From the NCBI RefSeq assembly GCF_038003045.1, contig NZ_JBBOOK010000002.1, positions 620,001 through 684,000 of the forward strand: a stretch of 64,000 nucleotides of DNA, in the 5' to 3' direction. Numbering within the stretch: position 1 is the stretch's first letter; each line of letters opens with the position of its first letter. Source of the stretch: Sporosarcina sp. FSL W7-1349. GTDB lineage: Bacteria; Bacillota; Bacilli; Bacillales_A; Planococcaceae. This document shows positions 52,293-61,587 of the stretch, piece after piece. Both the position numbers and the translations under genes were made by a program. The notes below the pieces were generated by a model that did not search any database, was not told where the DNA came from, and saw only the letters and a program-made list of their open reading frames with translations.

Positions 52293-53426
52293 ATGGAAAC
52301 CCACCAATTATTTAAAAAGAATGAAACTTATAATGGGCTCTATGCCATGTTGTTGGTAAATCGCCTCCAAATGCTATACTTTTTTCTGATTATGCCAAAC
52401 ATCTTGATCAATCCATATATGATTTGGGTGCTTATAGCTGTCGGGATATTATCCCAACTAAACCTTCTTCTTTTATCTAAGTGGCTTTTAACCCGGTTAT
52501 CTAGCAATGGATATAATGGATTTGTCCAATTGTTCGGGAAAAAATTGGTGCGATTTCTCTCTTTCATCGGGTTGTTCTTTATTCTACTTAAACTTTCCGT
52601 CATAACCTTAGGATTCAGCGAAATTGTTCAAACATTTATACTTCCATCAACAGATACAAATTTTCTTGTCTTTTTTATTTTGTTGTTCTGTTTTTATGTC
52701 GCAGGTAAGGGCATTGAACATACCATTCGTTTTGTGTTGATTTCTTTTTTCTGTACATTTTGGATGGCCACATTTTTCGTTTTTTTCTTCTTTCCCCCAA
52801 TAGCTCAACTTAGTGATTTGTATCCACTTATTCCAATGGAGTGGAAAGTAGAAAATTGGAAAGCTTTTTTTTTAATTTTGTCTTCCTATTCTGGGCCGGA
52901 ATTTCTGGTGTTTTTGGGACCATGGCTTAAAACAAACAATAAAACCTTTCGCTATTTATCTTACGGCAACGCTCTCACCGTTGTAGAGTATGTATTCCTA
53001 TTTATAGCATCCCTACTTTATTTCGGTTCCAATTATTTAAGTAAAAGTCAATATCCAATTATTAATATGTTCCGTTATTATCAAAACCCAGTGTTTGAAC
53101 GAATTGATATGATCATGCTTTCCTTTGAATTATTTAACTTAGTTTTTGCGGTTTCTCTATTTCTACTATTGTTTTATGGAGCATCTAAAATAGCTTTTGG
53201 TAAAATGAGCAAGCCATCCAGTGGAAAAGGTTTATTATTCAGTGTAATCCTTATTTTTATCGGAATGGTTCTTCTGAATGAATTATTTTGGAAACCCTGG
53301 GAGAAGGAGAACTTTTTACTTAATCTTCAAATTATAGCTGGAAGCATAAGCTATTTTCTTGTTCCACTTGTTATTGTTTTAGTAATGAAAAAAGAACAGG
53401 GGGTTAAAAAACATGTGTCTATATAA
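52293..53426 (+). CDS. GerB-family germinant receptor subunit B
   Basis: A 377-residue, ten-segment membrane protein of the APC-related spore germination permease family. It is thought to hold the germinant binding site. YPLIPMEWKVENWK near residue 185 and the following SSYSGPEFLVFLGPW are typical. AGGAGATGACTTG precedes the ATG at 52293, four bases after the GerA-type stop. Its end overlaps the next gene by 14 bases. The germinant cannot be predicted from the sequence. Confidence 0.93.
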   Translation: METHQLFKKNETYNGLYAMLLVNRLQMLYFFLIMPNILINPYMIWVLIAVGILSQLNLLLLSKWLLTRLSSNGYNGFVQLFGKKLVRFLSFIGLFFILLKLSVITLGFSEIVQTFILPSTDTNFLVFFILLFCFYVAGKGIEHTIRFVLISFFCTFWMATFFVFFFFPPIAQLSDLYPLIPMEWKVENWKAFFLILSSYSGPEFLVFLGPWLKTNNKTFRYLSYGNALTVVEYVFLFIASLLYFGSNYLSKSQYPIINMFRYYQNPVFERIDMIMLSFELFNLVFAVSLFLLLFYGASKIAFGKMSKPSSGKGLLFSVILIFIGMVLLNELFWKPWEKENFLLNLQIIAGSISYFLVPLVIVLVMKKEQGVKKHVSI

Positions 53427-54516
53427 AAAGATATGTAAAAGATTGATACTCCTTTTTATGACATTTTGGTTATCTGGCTGTGCCCCTTTTACCGAAAATA
53501 ACCTTATTGAAGAGATTTCTCCCGTTACTTTTTTGTCAATTAGTAAGGGGGATGAAGGGAAATTAAAAGTCAGTACAATTATGCCTCCTCTAAGTAAAGA
53601 AAATAAGTTTGTTATGTCGCAGGAAGTCAGCTTATTAAAGGAGGGAGTACAGAAGTACAACTTAAACTTCTACCAGGAAATTAAATACGGACAAATGCGG
53701 ATGCTGTTAATTAGTGATGAACTTGGAAAAGACGGGATTATGTCCATTATAAATGTATTATTGACTGATCCGGATATTTCTTTGAGAATCTATTTAGTTA
53801 TCGTAAAAGGAAATTTTGATGAATACTTGGAAAGTCAATTGGACAAAGATGAAAACTTTGATTACTCGTTTTACCGAATGCTGAAGCATTACGAAGAAAA
53901 AAACCAAGGAGAATTAACTGTCGTTAATCTTCATCAATTTAAAAATTTGCTCTATACTCCTTATTCAGATCCTTTCTTGCCTGTATTCAAAATAGAAGAG
54001 GATGGGGTCAACTATGAAGGTACAGCCTTGTTTCAAGATGACAAGCTAGTTGAAACGATTTCATCTTTAGATGATCGTATCTTCCAGCTGATAAACAACA
54101 ATCACTACTTAAGCGTTTTACCGATTCCAGAATTTGAAGTTGTACTGGGTCATGTTAGATCTAAAATAATAGTAGATATCGATAGCAGCTATTCTACAAT
54201 GACCTATACCGTGAAAATAGACACTAGGATTGAAGAATACCGGGGAGAGAAGCAATTATTTGACCCAAAGCAGTTAGAAAATATGAAAAAAGATATCGAA
54301 ATCCATCTTGAAAAACAAACACATGAACTAATTAAAAAGATGCAAGAATTGAAAGTGGATCCATTACAGCTTGGCATACAAACAAAAAGACCATTCTCAA
54401 AACCAATGGAAGAAAAAAAATGGATTGAAATGTTTGAGAAGATGGACATTAAAATAAAATACAAAATTAATATTGATCCTTTGACGGATGCCAATTCAAA
54501 AAGGCAAAACTTTTAA
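53413..54516 (+). CDS. GerC-family germinant receptor lipoprotein
   Basis: A 367-residue lipoprotein with a lipobox LSGC (Cys at residue 23) after a short signal peptide, so it is anchored by lipid on the outer face of the spore inner membrane. The GerC N-terminal domain (about 30-190) and C-terminal domain (about 225-355, with YRGEKQLFD and the helical LEKQTHELIKKMQELKVDPLQLG region) are both present. AACAGGGGG precedes the ATG. It completes an apparently intact receptor. Confidence 0.92.
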   Translation: MCLYKKICKRLILLFMTFWLSGCAPFTENNLIEEISPVTFLSISKGDEGKLKVSTIMPPLSKENKFVMSQEVSLLKEGVQKYNLNFYQEIKYGQMRMLLISDELGKDGIMSIINVLLTDPDISLRIYLVIVKGNFDEYLESQLDKDENFDYSFYRMLKHYEEKNQGELTVVNLHQFKNLLYTPYSDPFLPVFKIEEDGVNYEGTALFQDDKLVETISSLDDRIFQLINNNHYLSVLPIPEFEVVLGHVRSKIIVDIDSSYSTMTYTVKIDTRIEEYRGEKQLFDPKQLENMKKDIEIHLEKQTHELIKKMQELKVDPLQLGIQTKRPFSKPMEEKKWIEMFEKMDIKIKYKINIDPLTDANSKRQNF

Positions 54517-55129
54517 TTTTTCCTATTGAATAACTTATAACGTAAACAAAATATAGCAGAAGTAGCTGTAAATAACGCATCTAGGAATGGAAGTCCTTTA
54601 CCATCTCCTTCGCATTAGCCGACGGGTTAGGATGGCGAAAGAGTATATATATCATCCTTTCTGCAATGCAGAATTAACCCCAAAAGATTGGGTCCTCCGT
54701 TCTCAATTGTTGAGATTTGGCTTTGATAGTTTTCTTAATTACGAGCTTATTTTACTCCTGTTTATAACACTTGTATTCACAATACCAACTTTTCTTTAAA
54801 AATGTTATTCAACAACCTGGCCCGTTTGTTGAATGTGTTTATCAAGGATAAAAAATAACGCCATAGTTTTTCTTAAAAACAACCCTAAGATTTCCATAAA
54901 AAAATAAAGCATAAGCTTTCCATTTGGAAAACTTAGCTTTACGTCACAGATTCAATTTTAGTCATAGAAAAACAATTTTTACTACCATAACTTCTTGATA
55001 TTTCATGTTCCTTCACTTGATAATAACCTATTTAGTATATTTCTTGCCAAAAATAAATTTAAGTATATCCTTGCCAGTGCGGCAAAGTTATACTTAAAAT
55101 TACACCAGTGGTACATCCTCACCTATTCA

Positions 55130-55330
55130 GATGCCGTCTTTTTGAAAAACCCCCAATTTCGAGACTTCGGAAATGTCCTGGCCGCCGGAAGCGAGGCTCG
55201 TCAGTCATTTTCTGTGAGAGATCTTGGAATCACCCTCATGCCGGGGAGCTATCGGCTCGTCAAAACATTCCTTTCCCAAGGGGAACCCTTTCATGAAGTT
55301 TCCGTCGCCGCCCCTTTTCAAGTGGAATAA
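55130..55330 (+). pseudogene. Remnant of an extracytoplasmic Ig-like protein, 5' part missing
   Basis: The frame ending at 55330 carries about 66 residues of convincing coding sequence (VFLKNPQFRDFGNVLAAGS, RDLGITLMPGSYRLVKTF, ending APFQVE). The LxPGxYRLVKxF pattern is the closing strands of bacterial Ig-like domains of the Big_14 kind found in Bacillales lipoproteins. Upstream the same frame runs into AT-rich island DNA with no relation to the family and no start. The gene was probably cut when the ger island arrived or its left neighbour was deleted. Confidence 0.6.
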
Positions 55331-55334
55331 AATA

Positions 55335-55378
55335 AGGCGGCTCGGACGTTCCATAACGAACGCCGAGCCGCCTCTTCT
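55335..55378. terminator. Bidirectional terminator
   Basis: AGGCGGCTCGG (55335-55345) and CCGAGCCGCCT (55363-55373) form an 11-bp stem containing an inner CGTT/AACG pair, followed by CTTCT. It ends the remnant and the converging chemoreceptor gene. Confidence 0.85.
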
Positions 55379-55386
55379 AATTATCC

Positions 55387-57078
55387 TTAAATTCGGAACT
55401 TGCTTACTTCCATCTGTAAATCTTCGGCTAACAATGCCAAGGATTGAACGCTTTCTGTAATTTCCTCCATGGTCGCCAGCTGTTCGCGAACGGACTGGCT
55501 CGATTCATTAGCACTGGCAGCTGCCTGCTCTGCCAAATCACGTACTTGCGTTGAGCCTGTCATGACTGTCGCTGTTCTCGCTTGGATATCTTCGATTGCC
55601 GCCGATACAAGGCGTACGCTTTGTCCTGTTTCGGCAGTAGCCCCCTCGATCTGCTCGAATAATTGCAACGAGTCCGTAACGGAATTCAGGCCATCATCTG
55701 CTTTATGGCTTCCTGTTTGAATGGATTGGGATGCTTTCTCCGTATCGGTTTGAATCAACTTCACAATATGCTCGATCTCCGAAGCCGATTGCTTGGATTG
55801 CTCCGCCAATTTGCGGACCTCCTCCGCCACCACGGCGAATCCTTTTCCATGTTCACCTGCCCGTGCAGCTTCAATCGCGGCGTTCAAGGCGAGTAAATTG
55901 GTTTGTTCGGAAATGTCCGTGATCAAAGCCGTCACCGTTTGAATGCTGTTGGAGTTCTCCTCTAGCACTTTCATGGTGGAAGCGGTGTCTGTAATAGAAC
56001 TTTGGATGTCTTTCATTTGATCCGCCATTTGCTGGAATGTGACCGAGCCTTGTTCGACAAGCGATCCTACCAAATTGGATGATTGCAGCATTTTGGCATT
56101 GTTCTCAGCAATTTGCTCGATTCCTGCCGACATCTCCTCTACGGATGCAGTTGTTTCCCCGACAATTTCCAATTGCCGCTCACTGCCCCGCATGTTTTCA
56201 TCCGCTACATGAGCGACCATCGCGGATGAAGCGGCACTTTCCTCGGAGCTGGCCGACAACTCCTCTGACTGCGCTGCAAGACGGACCGCCGAATCATGCA
56301 AATGGACAACGACCTGACGAAGATCATCCGTCATTTTATTGAACGCCGTCGCCATCACACCGATTTCATCCTTGTTTTTAATATTTATCTTTTCCACTTG
56401 CAAATTGCCCTCTGCCACTTGCTCGAGCGCCTCCGTCATGCCTTTGACCGGACGCGCAATATTCCTACTGATGATTAAAGCGATTACACTGCTGATCAAA
56501 GCGACCAGCCCACTTAGAACTACAATGATCAGATAAGTCGTATCCGACAATTGGTCAAGCGCTTGCCGTGTTTCACTCATTTCCTCGTACTGCGACTCTT
56601 TCAATCTTTCCGCCAACGACATAAATAGAACCATGGCAGTACTCGTCCCACGTACATTGATATCCAATTGGCCTTGATCCTGTTGGATAAAACTATCTAT
56701 GCTGGTCTGGACAAGGTTCATATAGTTATCATTGCGTTCTCCCATCTCTTCAATTGTTTCCATATCAGGGCTGCCCGTAAGCATCGCCTTCAGTTCTTCA
56801 TAGGTTTGACTGTACTGTTCTGCTTCGTTAGTAATATTAGCTATATACCGTTGCTCTTTGAATAGAACATAGCTATATAGATTAGCCGATATGCTCTGAT
56901 TATGGCTGATCAACTCATCGACCAAATCGACCTTCTTTATATTTTCGTCAAACAAATTGGAGTAATTCTTATTCAATTGCATGACAGACATAAATCCAAC
57001 TGCCCCTACGATAATCGTAAGGATAATAATAGAGGTAAAGCTGACAAATAATTTTTTCGAAATGGAATTCAGTTTCAT
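55387..57078 (-). CDS. Methyl-accepting chemotaxis protein
   Basis: A 563-residue transducer. A membrane segment at about 10-32, a four-helix-bundle sensor (about 33-180), a second segment near 185-207, a HAMP domain to about 260 and a long cytoplasmic signalling rod. The tip hairpin [20 protein letters not shown] with [15 protein letters not shown] is complete. It detects a chemical outside the cell and signals to CheA; the ligand is unknown. ATG 57078 follows GGGGGAGAAAA. A further 30 codons are open upstream without a start site. Confidence 0.94.
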   Translation of the reverse strand: MKLNSISKKLFVSFTSIIILTIIVGAVGFMSVMQLNKNYSNLFDENIKKVDLVDELISHNQSISANLYSYVLFKEQRYIANITNEAEQYSQTYEELKAMLTGSPDMETIEEMGERNDNYMNLVQTSIDSFIQQDQGQLDINVRGTSTAMVLFMSLAERLKESQYEEMSETRQALDQLSDTTYLIIVVLSGLVALISSVIALIISRNIARPVKGMTEALEQVAEGNLQVEKINIKNKDEIGVMATAFNKMTDDLRQVVVHLHDSAVRLAAQSEELSASSEESAASSAMVAHVADENMRGSERQLEIVGETTASVEEMSAGIEQIAENNAKMLQSSNLVGSLVEQGSVTFQQMADQMKDIQSSITDTASTMKVLEENSNSIQTVTALITDISEQTNLLALNAAIEAARAGEHGKGFAVVAEEVRKLAEQSKQSASEIEHIVKLIQTDTEKASQSIQTGSHKADDGLNSVTDSLQLFEQIEGATAETGQSVRLVSAAIEDIQARTATVMTGSTQVRDLAEQAAASANESSQSVREQLATMEEITESVQSLALLAEDLQMEVSKFRI

Positions 57079-57265
57079 TTTTCTCCCCCGACAAGCCCTT
57101 TCTTCCCCCGGTGTCTTTCTCTCCCCACTAGGTCTATTGGCTATTATGTAATTTCCTTTACCAAGCAATTAGCTCTATTCTTACTATAGGACTTATTGAG
57201 GTAGAAGGCAATCCAATTATTAAAGTTTGAGGGAAGTTTTGCTGAAAAAGGAATGTTCAGACAGC

Positions 57266-57294
57266 ATAAAAGACCACCCTTTGCGGATGGCCTT
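57266..57294 (-). terminator. Terminator of the thioesterase gene
   Basis: Read leftward, GGCCATCC pairs with GGGTGGTC around GCAAA, with two G-T pairs, and TTTTATG follows. Confidence 0.72.
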
Positions 57295-57307
57295 CTATGA
57301 TCATTGA

Positions 57308-57781
57308 TTAATGCCTCATGTTTCTCCGTTGTTTTCGGAGTTCCTTCCGGGCGGGTGCCGATTCGAATAATTTTGTTTCGGCTTCGGTTTCCGGATAGAT
57401 GGCCGGCACAGGGACAGGTCGGTTGTTTTCATCCATGGCGACCATCGTAAGGAAGGATTCTGTCGTCAAATTCGATTCGCCGGTCAGCAAGTTGCTCGAA
57501 CAGACGGAAACAAACACTTCCATCGATGTACGACCTGTGGAACTGACGACCGCTTCGAGTTCCAGCACTTCCCCGACCCGCGCTTTCGACAGGAAGTCGA
57601 CAGAGTCGATTGAGGCGGTAACGACCGCCGTCTTTGCGTGTTTCATGGCAGTGATGGCGGCAATCTCATCGATGTAGGCCAAGACGTGTCCCCCGAAAAT
57701 CGTCTGTAAATGATTGATATCCGAAGGCAGGATGATCTTCGTTTGAATCGTGCGGGATGCACTCATCGGTTTCTTTTCCAA
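57308..57781 (-). CDS. Acyl-CoA thioesterase, hotdog fold (YkhA-like)
   Basis: A 157-residue hotdog protein. The catalytic region NHLQTIFGGHVLAYIDEIAA at residues 23-42 and the strand VTASIDSVDFLSKARVGEVL are typical of the YkhA/YciA acyl-CoA hydrolase group. It releases CoA from acyl-CoAs. The start is a TTG at 57781 after GGAGGGAG. It lies downstream of the ykf genes on the same strand with 50 bases between, so it may be read from them. Confidence 0.9.
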   Translation of the reverse strand: MEKKPMSASRTIQTKIILPSDINHLQTIFGGHVLAYIDEIAAITAMKHAKTAVVTASIDSVDFLSKARVGEVLELEAVVSSTGRTSMEVFVSVCSSNLLTGESNLTTESFLTMVAMDENNRPVPVPAIYPETEAETKLFESAPARKELRKQRRNMRH

Positions 57782-57831
57782 TGGTCTCCCTCCTTTTCCC
57801 TATCGTAAACCCGTTTCCCTCATTTGTCGAA

Positions 57832-58749
57832 TCAAACACCCAACCGGCGGACCGCACAAAGCTCCCTTTCATACGGGGTCCCAGCCAGCCGGATGATTTC
57901 AATCGATTTACCGGTCGAAGGTGCATGGAAAAGCAACCCGTTTCCGTAATAAAACCCGACATGGCGTACCTTCCCGCGCCCTTCATCCGACGCGAAGAAT
58001 AGTAAGTCCCCCTTTCGCCACAAAGACGGATCCCCTGTTGAAATGGCCATACCTTCACGGGCTTGATCGGCTGCATCCCGGGGAATGAAACGGCCGCATG
58101 CTTTCATCATGGAATAGGTGAAACCGGAACAATCAAAGCCGTACGAGGAGGTCCCGCCCCATAAATAGGGAAGTTCCAGAAATGCCAGCCCTTTTTCGAC
58201 TGCTGTTTCTGCAGGCAACTTCGGGAATTGGTGAACCGAGGGGGCCAACTCCACATCAGCTAACCGCAAAATCCCTTCCCCACCCGGCGTGCACACATGG
58301 ACCTTCCCATCCACTACATGCCGGTAAGGCAACATCCCATTGAACGGCAAGACGAGGGAAGGTGAACCATCGATATTCCATAGCTGCGCCTTGCCCGCCG
58401 TCACCTTTGCGAATCCTTCCGCGCGGATCGGTTGCGCTTCTTTCAATTGCTGAAGCGGAACCCAGCCGGGATACCCCCGATTGTCTTTGCCGGATGACTG
58501 CCAAACGGCACACACTTTTGCCCATTCCCCGTTCGTTTCCAACACGGCAACAGGCTCGCCGTATACTAATTGGGTCTGGACGCGGTCGGCCTCGCTTAAC
58601 TCCAACCGATCTGCTAAACGCAAGCTACCAATCCATTCCTGCGGGCGTGCCGGATTCGCTAGACCTGCCTCGTCTTGCGGGCGTACAGCTTCAGGCGATG
58701 TCCAGACTGTTGCGACAGAAACAGCACAATACCACGTAGGAGTTGACAT
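57832..58749 (-). CDS. ykfC: NlpC/P60 gamma-D-glutamyl-L-diamino acid endopeptidase YkfC
   Basis: A 305-residue cysteine peptidase with SH3-like regions in the first 180 residues and an NlpC/P60 domain after. Catalytic Cys207 lies in YGFDCSGFTY, and His in KVRHVGFYYG. YkfC cuts murein peptides between D-Glu and the diamino acid after the N-terminal L-Ala is free. There is no signal peptide, in line with a cytoplasmic recycling role. GGAGG is 12 bases before the ATG. Genes ykfA and ykfB lie directly upstream. Confidence 0.92.
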   Translation of the reverse strand: MSTPTWYCAVSVATVWTSPEAVRPQDEAGLANPARPQEWIGSLRLADRLELSEADRVQTQLVYGEPVAVLETNGEWAKVCAVWQSSGKDNRGYPGWVPLQQLKEAQPIRAEGFAKVTAGKAQLWNIDGSPSLVLPFNGMLPYRHVVDGKVHVCTPGGEGILRLADVELAPSVHQFPKLPAETAVEKGLAFLELPYLWGGTSSYGFDCSGFTYSMMKACGRFIPRDAADQAREGMAISTGDPSLWRKGDLLFFASDEGRGKVRHVGFYYGNGLLFHAPSTGKSIEIIRLAGTPYERELCAVRRLGV

Positions 58750-58772
58750 CTCGGCATCTCGCCTCCTTTTGG

Positions 58773-59858
58773 TTATCCAATGTCCTTTATTTGATGCACA
58801 CCTAAACCTGGTCCGCCCGGAAGACGGATTTTGCTTTTACTGTAGAGAATGCCCCCTGACACTGGGTCGGATGCCAACATCAAGGGAGCATCGAAATCGT
58901 AGCTGGTAATATTCGGTTGGCTTGCCGCGAAATGGGCGGCGGCCGTGACACCGAGTTTGGTCTCGATCATGCTGCCGACCATGCACTGGATGCCATGCGC
59001 TTCCGCAATCGCATTGATGTTCAGCGCCTCTCGGATGCCGCCTGACTTCATCAATTTAATGTTCAATAGATCCGCCGCGCGCAGTTGGCAAATCCGTAAC
59101 GCATCATTCGCGGAAAACATGCTTTCGTCAGCCATGATGGGCGTTCCCGTTTGATCCGTTACGAACTTTAATCCTTCCAGGTCATCGGCATGTACCGGCT
59201 GTTCGACCAGTTCAATATCGAATCCTGCGTCCTCCATCTTCCGGATGGCGAGGACCGCCTCTTTCGGCTGCCAGCCTTGATTGGCGTCGAGCCGGATTTT
59301 CGGCTTGTTCCCGACCCGTTCCCGGATGGCCCGGATCCGTTCAAGATCGTCCCGGATTTCTCCAATGCCGACTTTCACTTTCAATGAATGAAACCCTTCT
59401 GCAATATAACGTTCCGCATCCTCCGCCATGGTTTGCGGATTGTCGACGCTGACGGTGTAATCGGTTTCCACCTCCTGCCGGTAACCGCCCAACAGTTGGT
59501 ACAGCGGCATTCCTGCCAATTGCCCCCATAAATCATAGATGGCCATATCGATGGCCGCTTTGGCACTTGTGTTGCCGATGATGGAGCGGGTAAGCCTTTC
59601 AAACAGTGCTTCCCGATATCGAATATCCATGCCGATCAGCCGGGGAGCTAAGACTTCCTGAATGACATAGGTTAGACTGCCGAACGACTCTCCCGTGATA
59701 ACATGAGTCGGAACCGCCTCGCCCCAGCCAACGCTCCCATTTTCACTCGTCGCTTTCACGTAGATGGCGTCCGCGGTATGCACCGTCCGGAGGGCCGTTT
59801 TGAATGGCTTTTTCAAGGGAACGGCGACCGGGAATGTATCGATGGACCGGATTTTCAT
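58773..59858 (-). CDS. ykfB: L-Ala-D/L-Glu epimerase YkfB
   Basis: A 361-residue enolase-superfamily enzyme that epimerises Ala-Glu dipeptides from murein. Visible residues are the Lys pair in LKVKVG near residue 162, metal ligands Asp (RLDANQGW), Glu (LVEQPV) and Asp (MADESM), and the second base Lys in NIKLMKSGG near 268. GTGGAATGAAGG is before the ATG, which lies three bases after the ykfA stop. The neighbours ykfA and ykfC confirm the pathway. Confidence 0.93.
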   Translation of the reverse strand: MKIRSIDTFPVAVPLKKPFKTALRTVHTADAIYVKATSENGSVGWGEAVPTHVITGESFGSLTYVIQEVLAPRLIGMDIRYREALFERLTRSIIGNTSAKAAIDMAIYDLWGQLAGMPLYQLLGGYRQEVETDYTVSVDNPQTMAEDAERYIAEGFHSLKVKVGIGEIRDDLERIRAIRERVGNKPKIRLDANQGWQPKEAVLAIRKMEDAGFDIELVEQPVHADDLEGLKFVTDQTGTPIMADESMFSANDALRICQLRAADLLNIKLMKSGGIREALNINAIAEAHGIQCMVGSMIETKLGVTAAAHFAASQPNITSYDFDAPLMLASDPVSGGILYSKSKIRLPGGPGLGVHQIKDIG

Positions 59859-59861
59859 CCT

Positions 59862-60785
59862 TCATTCCACCCCTGGCAAAATGGTGAGGGACCGATTGTC
59901 TGCGTCAAGCCTTGCCTCTACGCCAAGTGGTACGGCAAAATGCGGTTCGCAATGACCGATTTTGAAACCTTTCACAACCGGTTTCCCGAGACGGCCTAAA
60001 TAATGGTCGAACACTTCGTCGAGCGATAAAGAATCATTCTCGTTCTTCGGCTCCGCTTTCGCAAAATCACCGACGACAATGCCGGCCGCTTCATCAAGTT
60101 TGCCGGCCATTCGCATATGGTTCAACAAGCCGTCTACCCGATACGGCTCCTCTCCGACGTCTTCGATGAGCAGCAGCTTCCCACGCGTTTCAATTTCGAA
60201 TTTCGTACCGATCGTCTTTGCCAATAGAGAAAGATTCCCTCCGACGAGCTCGCCTTGCGCCGCACCGCCATGGATGGTCGAAAGCGGGGAAATGGCTTCT
60301 GTGTAATGAAGCTCCATCGGTTCGAACAGCTGGCGGAACATCTTGCCCGACAATTCATGGAAGGTATCCTTTCCGACACAAGACGCGAGCATCGGCCCAT
60401 GGAACGTCACCAGATCGGAATATTGCCCAATCGCCGTATGGAGGAAGGTAATGTCGCTGAAGCCCCAGAAGATCTTCGGGTTTTCATTCATAGAAGGCAG
60501 ATCAAGCCGGTCGATATATCGTGCAGATCCGTACCCGCCGCCTGCGCAGAAGATCCCTTGGACAGACGGATCTGTGAACATATCATGTAAATCCGCCATC
60601 CGTTCTTCGTCAGTCCCTGCCAAATATCCATTTCTGTTGTATACCTGTTTTCCGAACTTCCATTTCAAACCGAGCTGTTCCAAGAAAGCAAGCGAACGCT
60701 CCAGCGACTCTGGATTCGGTGGGCTGGAAGGGGCAATAATGCCGACTGTATCCCCTTTTTGTAAACGTCGTGGTCGTATTCTCAT
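59862..60785 (-). CDS. ykfA: LD-carboxypeptidase YkfA (MccF/LdcA family)
   Basis: A 307-residue S66-family peptidase that removes the terminal D-Ala from murein tetrapeptides. The catalytic Ser is in the GFSDITFLHTAI nucleophile region (near residue 108), with Glu in LLIEDVGEEPYR and His in KIGHCEPH near the end. MRIRPRRLQKGD is taken as the start (60785). A TTG two codons upstream at 60791 has better spacing to GGAAAGG, so the exact start is uncertain. First gene of ykfA-ykfB-ykfC. Confidence 0.9.
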   Translation of the reverse strand: MRIRPRRLQKGDTVGIIAPSSPPNPESLERSLAFLEQLGLKWKFGKQVYNRNGYLAGTDEERMADLHDMFTDPSVQGIFCAGGGYGSARYIDRLDLPSMNENPKIFWGFSDITFLHTAIGQYSDLVTFHGPMLASCVGKDTFHELSGKMFRQLFEPMELHYTEAISPLSTIHGGAAQGELVGGNLSLLAKTIGTKFEIETRGKLLLIEDVGEEPYRVDGLLNHMRMAGKLDEAAGIVVGDFAKAEPKNENDSLSLDEVFDHYLGRLGKPVVKGFKIGHCEPHFAVPLGVEARLDADNRSLTILPGVE

Positions 60786-60815
60786 TTTCAATGACATCCT
60801 TTCCATTCCGATCTG

Positions 60816-60847
60816 TAAAAAATTCTGTCCCGGCGCGGAACAGAATC
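60816..60847 (-). terminator. Terminator of the GNAT gene
   Basis: Read leftward, ATTCTGTTCC pairs with GGGACAGAAT around GCGCC and a T run follows. It isolates the acetyltransferase from the ykf operon. Confidence 0.85.
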
Positions 60848-60906
60848 GGTTCTTTTATTCTATTCAGAAATCGTGTCCTATAACTAAAAAACGAATCAGA
60901 TAATTA

Positions 60907-61350
60907 TTATGTCAAACTTAATTCGTAGTGATAAAATTGTGAATCTTGTTCATATCCATTTTTCTCGTACAGCCTTTGGGCAGAGTAATTATCCGGCGCT
61001 GTGCTTAGGCTAATGCTTATAACACCTGTTTTAATAGCGTATTCTTTCACTCTATGTAAAAGCATCTCTCCTATTCCTTGTTTCCTGACTTCTGGATCAA
61101 CATACAAATCATTTAATATCCATGCTGTTTTCATTGATATTGATGAAAATGTAGGGTAAAGCTGTGTAAATCCTACATATCTTTGCTCGTTCTTCACAAC
61201 GAATATTATAGAGTCCTCGTTTTCTAAACGTTCTTTCAGGTAGCTTTTCGCGCCTCCCAAATCAGATGTTTGTGCATAAAACATGCGATATGAGTTGAAT
61301 AAATGTGATACCCCTTCTAGATCTTCAGTCGTCGCTCGATATATTTCCAT
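60907..61350 (-). CDS. GNAT-family N-acetyltransferase
   Basis: A 147-residue acetyltransferase. The acetyl-CoA binding motif is VDPEVRKQGIGEMLLHRV near residues 87-104, preceded by the YVGFTQLYPTF strand and followed by NYSAQRLYEKNGYE. The substrate is unknown. It is more AT-rich than its neighbours, which hints at a different history. It stands alone with its own terminator. Confidence 0.88.
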   Translation of the reverse strand: MEIYRATTEDLEGVSHLFNSYRMFYAQTSDLGGAKSYLKERLENEDSIIFVVKNEQRYVGFTQLYPTFSSISMKTAWILNDLYVDPEVRKQGIGEMLLHRVKEYAIKTGVISISLSTAPDNYSAQRLYEKNGYEQDSQFYHYELSLT

Positions 61351-61587
61351 TTGAATTCTCCCCCACCCTTTAGATAAGTCTTCTTCTGCAACCCGGCCCT
61401 GCTCATGATCTAGTCTATTCGTTTCCGCTTTGAACGCGATGGCAGAATGTTAATGACATCAATTCATCATTTTCATAAATCACATTAAAACCATATAAAT
61501 TATCATTCGGTGCCGACTTTTTCAGTATGTAATGTTGGAAATTATCCAACATCAATTTCTTATGAATTTTTTCGAGTCCCCCGCTCC

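Larger units (their letters stand above)
50520..55128. other. AT-rich island carrying the ger operon
   Basis: From about 50520 to 55128 the DNA is clearly richer in A and T than the flanks, in both genes and gaps, with codon use favouring A/T at third positions. The right edge is sharp, at the start of a truncated GC-richer coding remnant. No transposase, integrase or direct repeat at the edges was found. Acquisition from an AT-rich relative is the simplest explanation; Ger operons are also generally AT-rich. Confidence 0.6.

Noticed and set aside
54587..54799. 70-codon frame downstream of the ger operon
   Set aside because: No RBS, no similarity recognised, and AT-rich gap DNA. Too weak to call a gene.
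61532..61552. ATGTTGGA/TCCAACAT hairpin after the DUF4003 gene as a terminator
   Set aside because: The stem is only 8 bp with no T run on the minus strand, so the terminator call is not supported.
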